Shown in pieces: positions 10,695 to 20,319 of a DNA stretch of 25,306 nt (its first letter is position 1; each line of letters begins with the position of its first letter). The notes under the pieces are model-generated. The model was not told the DNA's origin. It saw only the letters and a list, made by a program, of their open reading frames with translations, and did not search any database. The DNA is taken from the NCBI GenBank assembly GCA_025093555.1, contig JAIWNF010000143.1, positions 1 to 25,306 of the forward strand, written 5' to 3'. A program made the translations under genes and the position numbers. Origin of the DNA: Circinella umbellata. Its lineage: Eukaryota > Mucoromycota > Mucoromycetes > Mucorales > Lichtheimiaceae.

Positions 10695-12101
10695 CTAATT
10701 ATTTACATTTGATGATGTTGTCATCTTTTTAGTAGTTGAGCTTTTTTGTTTTTTTCCTCGTACTCTTTTGTTCCTTGAATCGTTTGTTATATTATTATTA
10801 ATGTTGATGTCATCATAATCTCGACGTCGTTTTTCATTAATACTAGTAATCTTACTCATGATACGAGTACTAATTGTGTCGTTGATTTTTCTTTTATTTT
10901 TTGGGGATGGTCCTGTGTTTCCTTTTCTTTTGGGGCTTAATAAAATGCAGTCATCTGCACCATCTTCACCTTCATCATCGTCATCATCGTCATCGTCATC
11001 GTTGTCATCGTTGTCATCGTCATCGTTGTGATTATTATTATCATCGTCATCATTATTATCGTCATTGTCATTGTCACCATCGTCGTAGTTGCTATCATCC
11101 TCATCGTCATCTTCGTCGTTATCATTGTCATTATTATAATCGTAATTATTATTACTATTATTATTATTATCGTAGTCGTTGTGGTCATCTTCATCACTTT
11201 CATCATGTTCATAATATTCGCCATCATCTTCCGAAACATCATGACCACTGCTGGATGTGGTACTGTTTTCACGATTATGTCCATTATCTAAAAACCAAAA
11301 TGTATTAAGCAACATGAAAAAAGTTAATCAGAAAGGGTACTTAATTAATACTGGTATTACTTATTACTTATTATTATTATATATGTTATGTGTACCATTG
11401 TTATAACTGTTGTTCTTTCCATCTTTTGCTGTCTTTTCGGTCAATTCTGCATCTACTTGTATAAGATTCCAGTTCTTTTGCAGCATTATTCTGGCACCCC
11501 AGAACGCAGTGCATGCCCCGATCGGTATATACTGGTTTACTGCCTTTTCAACTTGATCCTTTAAACATCGGTGGTACGGTTTTACGCGTCTGTCGCTCCA
11601 TCCTATATCACTTGTGATATTCTTTTTTAATTTAAATCGATGAAGTATCGGTTTGTACAGAGTCATGCCATGTCGTGCTTGCGAGCGAGCTCTTCCATCC
11701 GGTATAGGTAAGAGATTATTTCTTGTACGATATTCTTGAATTAGCCATATAAATAAATTAATTGAGTATTGCTGCTTGATAACGTCTATCTTTCCCGTTC
11801 CTTTATTCTTCCTTTCATATGTTGGTTGGTCGATACAATGGTCTGATATAAGTGTTATTGTATTTTTGCTTTGTTCGACTGGGGTTTGATTATTAATGAC
11901 TTTTTTGAGACGTTGATTCTCTTCACTGCTTTTTCTCACGTCGTCTTGCAAATCCTGGATACAGTTGGTTAAATGATCAACCTTATCGTTCAGTAATACT
12001 ATATTTGTGGTTAATTTTTGAATAGCAGCTTGTATATGATAAAAATCTTGGTTTGCTTGTGGTCCGTTTTTGTTTGTTCGTGTTTTTGTTTTGGGTGGCA
12101 T
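10695..12101 (-). CDS. acc2: coiled-coil accessory protein with long acidic tail (element 2)
   Basis: Exon 1 (12101-11396; ATG at 12101-12099) and exon 2 (11287-10695) join across a 108-bp intron in phase 1, giving about 432 residues. The N-terminus is basic (MPPKTKTRTNK), then a heptad-like coiled coil (about 25-70), a middle domain with IPIGACTAFWGARIMLQKNW (about 195-215), then an Asp/Asn-rich tail of about 100 residues and a basic Lys/Arg end (SPKRKGN, NKRVRGKKQK) that looks like a nuclear localisation signal. The AC-x4-WGA-x3-L-x-K-x-W pattern and the gene order match acc1 of element 1; otherwise the two are strongly diverged. The donor (GTACAC) is weak, so an unspliced 245-residue product is possible. 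The function is not recognised. By analogy with the two-protein CACTA systems of plants it may bind the subterminal repeats, which is inference. Confidence 0.75.
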
Positions 12102-12450
12102 ATTAAAAATGATAGAAAAAAAATTGATTGGAAAAAGGGGCGCCTATGCCAGTTTGGTTGAATTTTTCTTTTTCAAATTACGCGTGTTTTACCGCAAAGT
12201 TGGGGTGGATAGTTAATAATAATAATAAATAAATAAGTCTTGTGAACATCGTGTGTATAATCCTACTTCAAACAATTTTATTGGATTACTAAAAAAGACA
12301 AACAATAATAGAAATGTACTTAGTGTTACATATAAGACGTGATGAAAAAATGTTATACCACTTACATATATAAGAAACAAAATAATAATAAAATAATAAT
12401 AAAGAATAGTCTATCATGATAAACTATGAAAAAAGCGTGTTACATATTCA
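12102..12450. other. Intergenic region between acc2 and tnp2
   Basis: These 350 bp hold the tnp2 3' flank and the acc2 upstream region. The sequence is AT-rich with an AATAATAATAAATAAATAAG run near 12218-12237 and a short GC-richer patch (12135-12220). No tandem repeat like that at the matching place in element 1 (7771-8006) and no additional gene are visible. Confidence 0.6.
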
Positions 12451-15400
12451 TCAGGAAGAATATGACCAATAAAGATGAGTAAGTTTAGGGACATCTGCAG
12501 GATTCAACTCCGTTATCCCAGGCCATATAATATATGATCGTCCCGATGGAGCACTGACTTTTCCAGCAAAGCATTCAATATCATAGACAGATGTTACAAA
12601 GTATTTTGAAGAAGATCCTGGATGCAAATAAGGGTACCCTTTTGGTTTTGGTACAGTAGTTTCCCATACTTTTACAAGCGCCAACAGTCTTGTTTCGTTT
12701 TCTTGTCTATTCCTGAAAAAAAAAATCACGTCACCAAAAAAAACCTTTGCTTTGCGCACCATAGTTCGTCTTCTTCTATCAGTATCCACTTCAATTAACA
12801 GTTTTGCAAAATAATCATCGCGACGGTCTTCATTTCGTTCTCGATAAGCACTCCCTACCATTTCTTGTTCATTTATCCATAATCTTGTTCCAATTTCAAT
12901 TATAGGATTAAGTGATTCAAAGTTTGGTACATGTACAGACCAGTAATCAGTAAGTGCTTGTTTTAGATTGTATTCGTCATAATTGGCTACTGTATCATTC
13001 CAATATGGTCCCCATATTTCGCGCGCATTATCATCAACCGAATCGGTCAGCACTTCTTGTTTATGCAATTTTTTGGTATTATAATCAAATCCAAGTCCAA
13101 CTCGTTCTACATATCGCTGTGCTGCAAGTGCAACCATAATATTTCCAGCACTGACACCTGTTGCTGATCGTGATTTTACTTTTTTTTTTATTTCTCCAAT
13201 TGCTCTTTCTTGACAGAAGGCATTATAATAGCTTAATGGACCCATCGCAATTATTATATGGTCGAGATGTGTTAAGTAATGTTGAGAAATGGTAAAGACG
13301 GTACCGCTGATACTTTTGTTATCAACTTGAGATTTCAGATACTGGAGCCACACGTCCACATCTTTTTTGAGTTTTTTTAAGTCGTCGTCCGTAATTGTTT
13401 TTTAAAAGTTATGTTGCATACACTTGCAAGGGCAAATATAGCAGTTTTTGCTTCTTTGTTGGTAATCATTTCAGCAATCAAAGTCGGGGCAATAAGACAA
13501 ACAAGATGTATATAATCAATAGATCGAAGATAACCAGCTTGCTGTGATATATCAATAGTACAATTACTAAAGGTAGATGGAATTGTTTTTCTTGAATTTG
13601 CCAACGATTGACCAATTGTTTTTCTAATACTGTTTCGTAGAAAAAAAGGATTCCCCTTTTCACCGTACCTAACATAATAGGATACATCAATTAGTTTTAT
13701 ATATATAACTTGCAGCAAGTAATAATATAGTAATGAACATTGAACCTACTTTCCACATATCAATTTCCATAATTGCTTAGCTATTCCCAGTCCAATCAAA
13801 TGCATTGAATCAAGGCCATAAGTCACAGAACCGTTATAAGAATATAAATCACGAAATGGTGATGGACGTAATATCCCCTTATCAACATTTCCTTCTTGAA
13901 AATCTTTAAGTGGTCGCATACGTGGTCGCACTCTTTTATCTGGGACAAAATACATCCCTCTCTTCTCCCCTTTAGTGTTTGGTGCTGCACCACCAAGAAT
14001 TTCACAAAATCGGCATCCATACCTAGTAGTAAAGAATTTGAAAATGAGTGATTAATATACAGCAAATGCAACATACAGACTTAATGCTCTATAACTAGAT
14101 TACCTGAATGTATGACCCCGCGCACACATCATTTTTGAACATGCTGGTATATCACCAGTTGCCAATAGCATATGGACACGTGAATAGTAAGTTTTTCCGT
14201 CATCACCTTTGACGCAAATACCTGATTTCTGTAGTCTTTTTAATGATTGTATAGTTGGATGAAGAAAGCTAAATAGACTACGTGGGGCTAAAGGTCCAGG
14301 TGCAATGCAAATTTGAAACATTCTGTTCGTTTCATATCGTCTGATGGGGTCTATATTCAATACAACGACATGTATAATCGTAAGCTGCTGTTTGTTAAAA
14401 AGTGTAAATCCATCGGTATACAAAGATATTGCTATATCCATTGGGTTCGAAAAATGGCCGTCTTTTTTTAGATTTTTGTATGTGTAGCCGTCAAAAACAT
14501 CTGAATAATTTCCTGATATTGATTGATATTTGGATCGATATAATAATTCTTCTCGGGAGCTTTTGTGATATAATAATAAAGCCAATTGGTCTGCTATCGG
14601 TAGTTGTTTGACTTGCGCACATGGCTGTTGTTGCTGAACTCCTCCATCTGATCGTCGTTTTTTTGTGGTATACCGTGGTTCATTACAAAAATCACATTTT
14701 TCTTTTTTTGATACACGTTGAAACATCATACAGCCCTTTCTGCAACAATCATAAAGCTTTGGCTTAATGGGATAGGTATTTTCCATCAACTATTAAAAAA
14801 ACGTATCAGTGAATAAAAATGTAAAAAAGTCAATAAGAAAAGTATATAATCTTATGAGTTTGATTATAACCGACCTTTTTAGATAAATGGTGTGAAAGAA
14901 GGGGTTCAATAAGCTTATCCTTTATATATCCATTGAACAATTGAATCATTTCATCATAAAAGCCTTGAGAAACACCGTGCTTTGTTGCTAGTGCAAGAAA
15001 CTTTTTGCTAAATTTTTCACCTCTGGTCTCTGCATACTTTTGTTTATTGAAGTTATACTTTTTAGCGACAGTATAATTTTGTATAGATTGATTTGAATAG
15101 GTAAAATTTTCATCCTCTTCGTCTATCCATTCTTCTTCGACTTCGTCTTCGTCTTCTTGTTCTTGTTCTTCTTGTTCTTGCTCTTCTTCTTCTTCTTCTT
15201 CTTCTTCTTCTTTTTCTTCTTCTTCTTCTTCTCGTTCTTCAATAATTATAGATTGGTCTTCAATGTCTTCCCACTGAGTATCATCGTCATAATAATCTAG
15301 ACTGCTAATTGTTGTAAATCATCAAATACTAATGTCTATTTTTCTTCTTGAGTATAAAAGAATATTTACCTGTTTTGCTGTGCATCATTCATTTGCTCGT

Positions 15401-15578
15401 TCAGGTAGAGAGCATTTTCTGCAATAGATTCAACATTTCTTCTTTTTTTATAGTTTTTACAGTGATTTTTATGATCCTTTTCTGAGATTGTTTTTTTTTC
15501 AAATACGTATAGACAATTATTACATTGGAATTCTGTGCTAGGCAAGTCTGTCAAAATTTCCAATCCTGGTGAAGACAT
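12451..15578 (-). pseudogene. tnp2: Tnp2-family (CACTA/EnSpm-like) transposase with one frameshift
   Basis: Five exons fit: 15578-15370, 15304-14875, 14789-14104, 14022-13750 and 13668-12451, about 938 codons. Domains in order: a Cys2HisCys finger (C19, C22, H36, C40); a Glu-rich stretch (about 85-130); LALATKHGVS; a four-Cys zinc motif (C229, C233, C245, C248) typical of Tnp2 proteins; SLYTDGFTL (D339); LLATGDIPACSKM; YGLDSMHLIGLG (D513); and a DUF4218-like region with QHYLTHL and ERAIGEIKKKVKS (E687). It would cut and paste the element by acting on the CACTT ends. One lesion is seen. At a run of six A on the coding strand (13398-13403) the frame shifts by one base between CNITFKK and TITDDD; element 1 reads FSKTITDTD without interruption here. 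This may be a real mutation or a homopolymer sequencing error. Everything else is open. Confidence 0.92.
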
Positions 15579-15928
15579 TCGAATACCGTACTATCAAAAA
15601 GATCTAATAGTTGTTAGGATCAGTCATCATTATTGCTATTCTTTTTCGGTGCCATGCTGGAAAAACACTTGCTATTTATTCCGTCAAGCTTTCAGATGGT
15701 GAAAGGATGAGAAAAAAATACCAGGTGGAAAAAAAATAATAACCACAAAATAAACAGTCACAGAAGACCATTTGATCATCACTTATCATCCTTCCACTTT
15801 TCTCTATCTAAGCTATATGTAAAAAGGTGTTGAAAACATGGAATCAAACTACTGATACGACCGATTACTACAGGATTCATGTTATGAACAATTTTAGCAT
15901 AATTGAAACAATTTTAATTTTTATTGAC
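15579..15928. promoter_or_regulatory. Upstream region of tnp2
   Basis: The 350 bp between the tnp2 start codon and the subterminal repeats must contain its promoter. It is AT-rich without a distinctive motif that I can name. No gene is seen. Confidence 0.4.
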
Positions 15929-16430
15929 GGGGTTGGAGATTTTCCGGAGAGAAATGGAGATATTTTGGAGAGTTGAATTGTTGCACTATAAAATTAATAT
16001 TTTTTTTGGAGATTTTGTGAATTTGAGACTTAGTACATACGATTCAATCATTGGTTACCACTCTTCTACATTATATGCAAGTTATATGTATTTTAAATCA
16101 TACTTCATTTTGATTTTTTTTTTTGTCGAACAGGGTTGGAGATTTTCCGGAGAGAAATGGAGATATCTTGGAGAGTTGAGTTTTTGCAGCATGAATTTTA
16201 TAGATTTTTGAAGATTTTATGAATTTGAGACTTAGTAAATACTATTCAATCGTTGGTTACCATTCTTCTACCCTATATCCAAGTTATATGCATTTTAGAC
16301 CACAATTCATTTTGATTTTTTTTTGTCGAACAGGGTTGGAGATTTTCCGGAGAGAAATGGAGATTTTTTGGAGTGTTGAGTTGTTGCACTACAAAATTAA
16401 TAATGTTTTCAAAAAAAATTGGAGATTTTA
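15929..16430. repeat. Element 2 right subterminal repeats, about 200-bp unit
   Basis: Two full units (15929-16132 and 16133-16332) and a partial third (16333 to about 16430) each start GGGTTGGAGATTTTCCGGAG and continue through AGAAATGGAGATAT, GAATTTGAGACTTAGTA and TTTTTGTCGAACA. Further GGAGATTTT words follow up to the terminal repeat. The array lies upstream of tnp2 and inside the element end, a position typical of CACTA subterminal binding-site arrays. Confidence 0.88.
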
Positions 16431-16461
16431 CGGAGTTGGAGATTTTCCAGAGACGAAAAAT

Positions 16462-16491
16462 AATTTTTTCGGAGTTTTTATGCTCAAAGTG
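16462..16491 (-). repeat. Element 2 right terminal inverted repeat
   Basis: This is the perfect 30-bp inverse of 10404-10433, ending CTCAAAGTG at 16491. It is followed by the target duplication TTT (16492-16494). Confidence 0.96.
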
Positions 16492-17201
16492 TTTGCTATA
16501 TTTTCTTGATTTGCTTTCCTCCAAGTTGTAAAATAAATTATTAAATTCGTAAAGCTTTGTATTTGGGTGATCAGATACATTTTCAACACATTCAATGATA
16601 ATATCGTTATTTCCACTTGCTGATTCATTATTAACTTCTTGTGCTACGCTTTCATCACTACTTTCTTCGTCACTCACATCAACCCACGACGTCTCGCCAC
16701 TGTGATCATAATCTCTATCTTCATAATAATCATCATAGCTATAAATAATGTTGTTGTTGTTGCTGTTATTGCTGCTGCTGCTGCTACTGTTGTTGTTGTT
16801 GCTGATATATTCAACATCTCTATATATATGGAAGTTGCAAGTTTAGATCATTGTTGTTTAAATTATAGAATAACAGTTACTGTAATATTATATGAACACA
16901 GGTCTCGTGATAAGACATACCTTTTTTGACATTTGAAGCTTGTTTCAGTAGATTCGCTAATACTGTATACACTTGTTTGATAGTTAGTACTAAAAAAAGT
17001 ATCTTATTTGTCAAGCATTCTTCTATCAAAATTTATAGTATACCTATCAGAATAACCTCTAGTTATAAGGTTCAAACCAGTGCATTCCAACATGTGTTGG
17101 GGCTTTGAAATGTTCTTTTTTTTGTAAATCAGTGTACAACGTGGACATTGAAACTGTGAACGGGGTAGATTCAGAATTGAATTATAAAATGGAACGTCCA
17201 T
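16492..17201 (-). pseudogene. tnp1, 5' part: zinc-finger and acidic N-terminus of the element-1 transposase
   Basis: Three exons fit: 17201-17044 (ATG at 17201), 16962-16921 and 16819 to the insertion at 16492, with GT-AG borders in one frame. Residues 19, 22, 36 and 40 form a C-x2-C-x13-H-x3-C finger (FQCPRC...QHMLEC) at exactly the same positions as in tnp2. Asn/Ser repeats, an acidic stretch (VDVSDEESSDESVAQE) and SKSRKYSK follow, where element 2 interrupts the gene. The reading frame resumes in phase on the other side at 10403. The downstream half carries several inactivating lesions, so the whole gene is dead. No lesion is seen in this N-terminal part itself. Confidence 0.85.
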
Positions 17202-17670
17202 TTTGGTAATTGAAATGTGTCCTTTAAATTAAAATGATATAAAATGCTACTCCATGGCTTTAACTTGGGTATGCTTACGCGTACAGAAGCAAAAAAACAA
17301 AAGAGCTAGAAATAATCATAATATCCATTAGATGATTGTTTGTGGCCACAGGCTGAAAAAAAACCAAATACTGGTTTGTTTTGAAAATATCAACCTACAA
17401 AAGGGAAAGCAAGTCATAATCCTAAATCTTTTTTTAAACTCACTTCTTACATATTATACTCTTTGTAGAGATACCTGAGTTACACGATCCACATGGCAGG
17501 TTAGTATTCTAAGCCTGGTTGTCGTGTGAAAGGCTTTTCAACAATATCTTTTTGAAAAAACCAGTCATTCCATCCATATATGGCTTAGCTACATATCTTC
17601 ACGAAAATATCTTCTCCACTATTCTTGTGTTAATATATCTGCCACTGGAAAATATTTACATAACACATAT
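17202..17670. promoter_or_regulatory. Upstream region of tnp1
   Basis: This 470-bp AT-rich stretch between the tnp1 start and the subterminal repeats is the presumed promoter of element 1's transposase. I see no gene and no motif I can name with confidence. Confidence 0.35.
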
Positions 17671-18110
17671 GAAATGTTCCATTTTATACTTCAGAAGTCT
17701 CAGCGTGGTAGCTTGAGTTTTTTTTTCAAAAGGTCTGGTGCTGAAAATTTCCAGTGTCATTTCGTGTATTTCCAGTATCATTAAGTGATCTCACTAATAT
17801 GGTCATAGAGTGACAATATCATAACTCTATGTAACAGAACAACTTTATAAACCAGTTTGAAATGTTCCATTCTATATACTTTAAAAGTCATAGCGTGTTA
17901 GCTTGAGTTTTTTTTTAAAAGGTCTGGTGTCGAAAATTTCCAGTGTCATTTCGTGTATTTCCAGTATCATTAAGTAATCGTACTAATATGGCTACGAAGG
18001 GACAATATCATAACACTATATAACAAAGCAACTTGATAAACCAGTTTGAAATGTTCCATTTTATATACTATAGAAGTTTCAGCGTTGTAGGTTAAATGTT
18101 TTTTTTAAGG
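17671..18110. repeat. Element 1 5'-side tandem repeats, about 188-bp unit
   Basis: Units start GAAATGTTCCATTYTATA at 17671, 17859 and 18048; the third is partial. Each full unit contains AGCGTGKTAGCTTGAGTTTT, then AAAATTTCCAGTGTCATTTC and TATTTCCAGTATCATTAAGT. This matches in position and in CCAGTGT core the subterminal arrays expected for a CACTA element, and it parallels the 200-bp array of element 2. Confidence 0.85.
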
Positions 18111-18345
18111 ACGTTTGCTGCATAACAATTCCAGTGGTAATTAGCATATTTGCAGTAGTAATTTACAATGTTTTTGGTTGATAAGTAAAAAGCAAGTAAA
18201 ATGCATCCTTATTATGAAATTTCGTTTTTCATTTAAAAAAAGAGTCTAATTTCTATACAGAATGAGATTATATTTTCCACTGCTATTGTGCAATTTTCCA
18301 GTGCCAAAAGTGCTTTTTAGGAAGTTCCAGTGTTATAATGGGTAC
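18111..18345. repeat. Element 1 5'-side terminal region with CCAGTG motifs
   Basis: Scattered copies of TTCCAGTG (near 18130, 18297 and 18326), TTCCACTG (near 18276) and AAGTG continue the subterminal motif outward. TTCCAGTGTTATA near 18326 also occurs near 2100 at the other side of the element. Motif density stops at about 18345, which is taken as the approximate element border. The exact terminus is not resolved. Confidence 0.55.
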
Positions 18346-18359
18346 ATATTTCTGTGGTG

Positions 18360-19216
18360 TAGCTCCTTATCCAATATTCCCTTTTGCTTTCTATTACATG
18401 CTTTAATATTAAATTAACTTGCTTTCTGAGTTTCCCTTTTCTTTATATCTTTAATTACCCAAAGTTGCATAATTTTCAATGGTTTATGGTAATACAAATA
18501 ATTATCTAATAACAAATCATCTATTGTTTATAATAAAATTCAAAGATAAAAAAAATCCCTCCCTCCTTTCATTGAGTATATACAAATATGTAACAGATAA
18601 TTATTTGTTTATAATAAAATGCAAAGAATATAAAAAAATTAAAATAAATAAATCCCCCCTTTCATTGAGAGTATTACACGATCTTTATATCATAAAAATA
18701 ATATGTAACAAATAATTATTTGTTTATATATAATAAAATGCAAAGGGAGAAAAATTCGAGTGCATACACAATTCTCATATTATACAAAAAAAAGTCAGGG
18801 GACTATCTATAAGCAATAAAAAAAAGGGGGGATATATAAGTGTTATATTATCGATACAATAATTTTTGTGCATTAGATTTTTTTCACTTGCATGTTATAA
18901 AGTTTATTAAATATAAAAGGAAATCATCAAATACAAATACTATATATGGTTTTTGAATATACTTCAACTCGCGTATTAATTTATTCAATGATCCCAACAT
19001 CATATTTGACAATTATTACGCTGTCTTGCAACCGCGTAATAATCCATTTTTCGCGCAGTGAAACAATTAGCATTACTCAATTCTATTATCAAAGCTCCTT
19101 CTTTTTTATATATCCCTATCTTTGACATAATTGCTTTTATATAACTGGACATTGTGCTTGACGATTGGTAAGTGGTACTACTCTTTCTTTTTACACACAT
19201 ACTCTTTCTCCGAATT
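18360..19216. other. AT-rich DNA with degenerate tandem repeats
   Basis: Around 18500-18750, a word GTTTATAATAAAATGCAAAG and a linked CCCTTTCATTGAG word recur two to three times (near 18526, 18607 and 18722) at uneven spacing of about 80-115 bp. A 66-codon ATG frame on the minus strand (19200-19000) abuts the inverted-repeat element but matches nothing I know. No gene is supported. Confidence 0.5.
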
Positions 19217-20319
19217 ATATGGTGTATTTCACTTATAACCGCCAGGATTTTACCTTAGATTTAGAGAGCTTCAGAGACATGCAAACTAAATATTTTGATT
19301 TTTTAATCGATAACATATATTCTTATGTATATTTAAAACATTTATTATGGATTAGCTTCCCACAAAAAAAAGTTGTGATGAAGCTAAAGGTCGTCAAAGT
19401 TGATCGGTGAAGCTCAAATTTAGCAGAGAGAGAAGAAAATTGAAACAATTGGTGTATATATCTCCGCTATGTTACACAAAACTTCTAAGTAGAAACATGT
19501 AATTCCAATGTGCAGCTACAAGCACTGTGTGGGTTAGTATATTTATCTAACAAAGATGAAATGATTAATTGGGGAATATATATCTAATATACTGAAAATT
19601 TCAATAAAAAAAGAGAAAGGGGCATTATAATTGGAACAGCAGATAAGCAATATATCTGCTATTTTAAAAGTGAGTACCATAAAACTAATTTTGAGAGAAT
19701 CTAGGCTTTTTTTGTTGGTTTAATCATCATGCTCCATGAAGTTTTAAAAAGAAACGGAAAATGAAGTAATTGCAGATACAAGATTATAATAATTGTTGTG
19801 TACATAGAACATTACTACATAGTAACCTTATAGCCTGTTGTCCGCAACCAGAAAACAGCTCTTTGTAAAACTGCAGAAGATGTAAGTCATATCTTTGAAC
19901 TCTATAAAAAATACTAGTGCAAATGCAGCTGGATTAAAAGATACTACTGAAGCAGCAAAACGAACAATACAAGTTAACAGTGGTTATTTATTTTAGGCTT
20001 TCAGACAATATTTGGATGGTTTTTTCTTAGCCTTTCCCCCATCAATTAAATCTAACCATAGTTCAATGCTTTTTTTTTATAGTTTCTTAAAATGCATATT
20101 TACAAAGCATTTCGATTAATGAAGCAGCTGATTTAGTTAAAAAAATCTCCTCTCGGAAATATAGTTCATATCGCCATATTAGCATCACTGATCAGAGATT
20201 TTTTCCCTACTTTCGTTACACAATAAGCATAATATCTACTATATATAGTAGTGGTGTTCTAAATGACAAAATTGAAACAATTTCTCAATTTTGGCGGTTA
20301 TAAGTGAAATACACCATAT
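19217..20319. mobile_element. Candidate non-autonomous DNA element with 28-bp terminal inverted repeats
   Basis: Bases 19217-19244 and 20292-20319 are perfect inverted repeats over 28 bp (core TGGTGTATTTCACTTATAAC). If the element starts at TGGTGT (19220) and ends at ACACCA (20316), it is 1097 bp and is bounded by TA on both sides, as for TA-targeting families such as Tc1/mariner. The interior is AT-rich and has no open frame resembling a transposase; the longest is about 80 codons. The two halves are not otherwise complementary, so this is not a simple foldback. The superfamily is not settled. Confidence 0.65.

Larger units (their letters stand above)
10404..16491 (-). mobile_element. Element 2: complete CACTA/EnSpm-like transposon nested in tnp1
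   Basis: The 6088-bp unit begins CACTTTGAGCATAAAAACTC at 10404 and ends with the exact inverse at 16491. It is flanked by TTT on both sides (10401-10403 and 16492-16494). A 3-bp target duplication, a CACT start and repeat-rich subterminal regions are the standard CACTA signature. It carries tnp2 (15578-12451) and acc2 (12101-10695), both on the minus strand. Removing the element and one TTT would leave the interrupted tnp1 reading frame continuous at this point, and the residues on either side align with tnp2 around LATKHGVS, which confirms the borders. Only one coding lesion (a homopolymer frameshift in tnp2) is seen, so this copy is much younger than element 1. Confidence 0.96.
1761..18345 (-). 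mobile_element. Element 1: old CACTA/EnSpm-like transposon with two nested insertions (ends approximate)
   Basis: The unit is inferred from three observations. Minus-strand transposase and accessory genes occur in the same order and spacing as in the complete neighbour element at 10404-16491. Both flanks are rich in CAGTG/CACTGGAA subterminal repeats (about 1760-2110 and 17740-18340). Subtracting the Harbinger insertion (2826-7011) and element 2 (10404-16491) leaves about 6.3 kb, close to the 6.1 kb of element 2. CACTA elements normally end in CACT(A/G) with a 3-bp target duplication. Several CACTG/CACTA starts exist near 1766-1830 and several CAGTG ends near 18300-18332, but I found no pair with matching 3-bp flanks. 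A 7-bp inverted GTACCCA pair (1761-1767 and 18339-18345) marks the approximate limits used here. The element is clearly inactive: its transposase is broken in several places. Confidence 0.75.

Noticed and set aside
10901..11308. Open frames rich in His, Ile and Val, or Met and Thr, overlapping the acidic tail of acc2
   Set aside because: They are other-frame readings of the Asp/Asn triplet repeats. The minus-strand acidic frame is the one that splices to a conserved upstream exon.
13370..13430. An intron instead of a frameshift in tnp2 near 13400
   Set aside because: A GTGTAT donor and AAAAAAG acceptor could be forced, but splicing would delete the conserved KTITD segment that tnp1 keeps without an intron.
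15924..16509. Two plus-strand open frames with similar products
   Set aside because: They arise because the 200-bp subterminal repeat is read in the same frame twice. They lie in element-end DNA and have no start context or family.
16639..17108. Plus-strand hydrophobic frames over the tnp1 first exons
   Set aside because: They are shadows of the minus-strand exons that carry the Cys2HisCys finger at positions identical to tnp2.
19000..19410. Small frames on both strands at the left arm of the inverted-repeat element
   Set aside because: Both are under 85 codons, neither matches a family, and the plus-strand one does not begin at a convincing start. They are insufficient evidence for genes.
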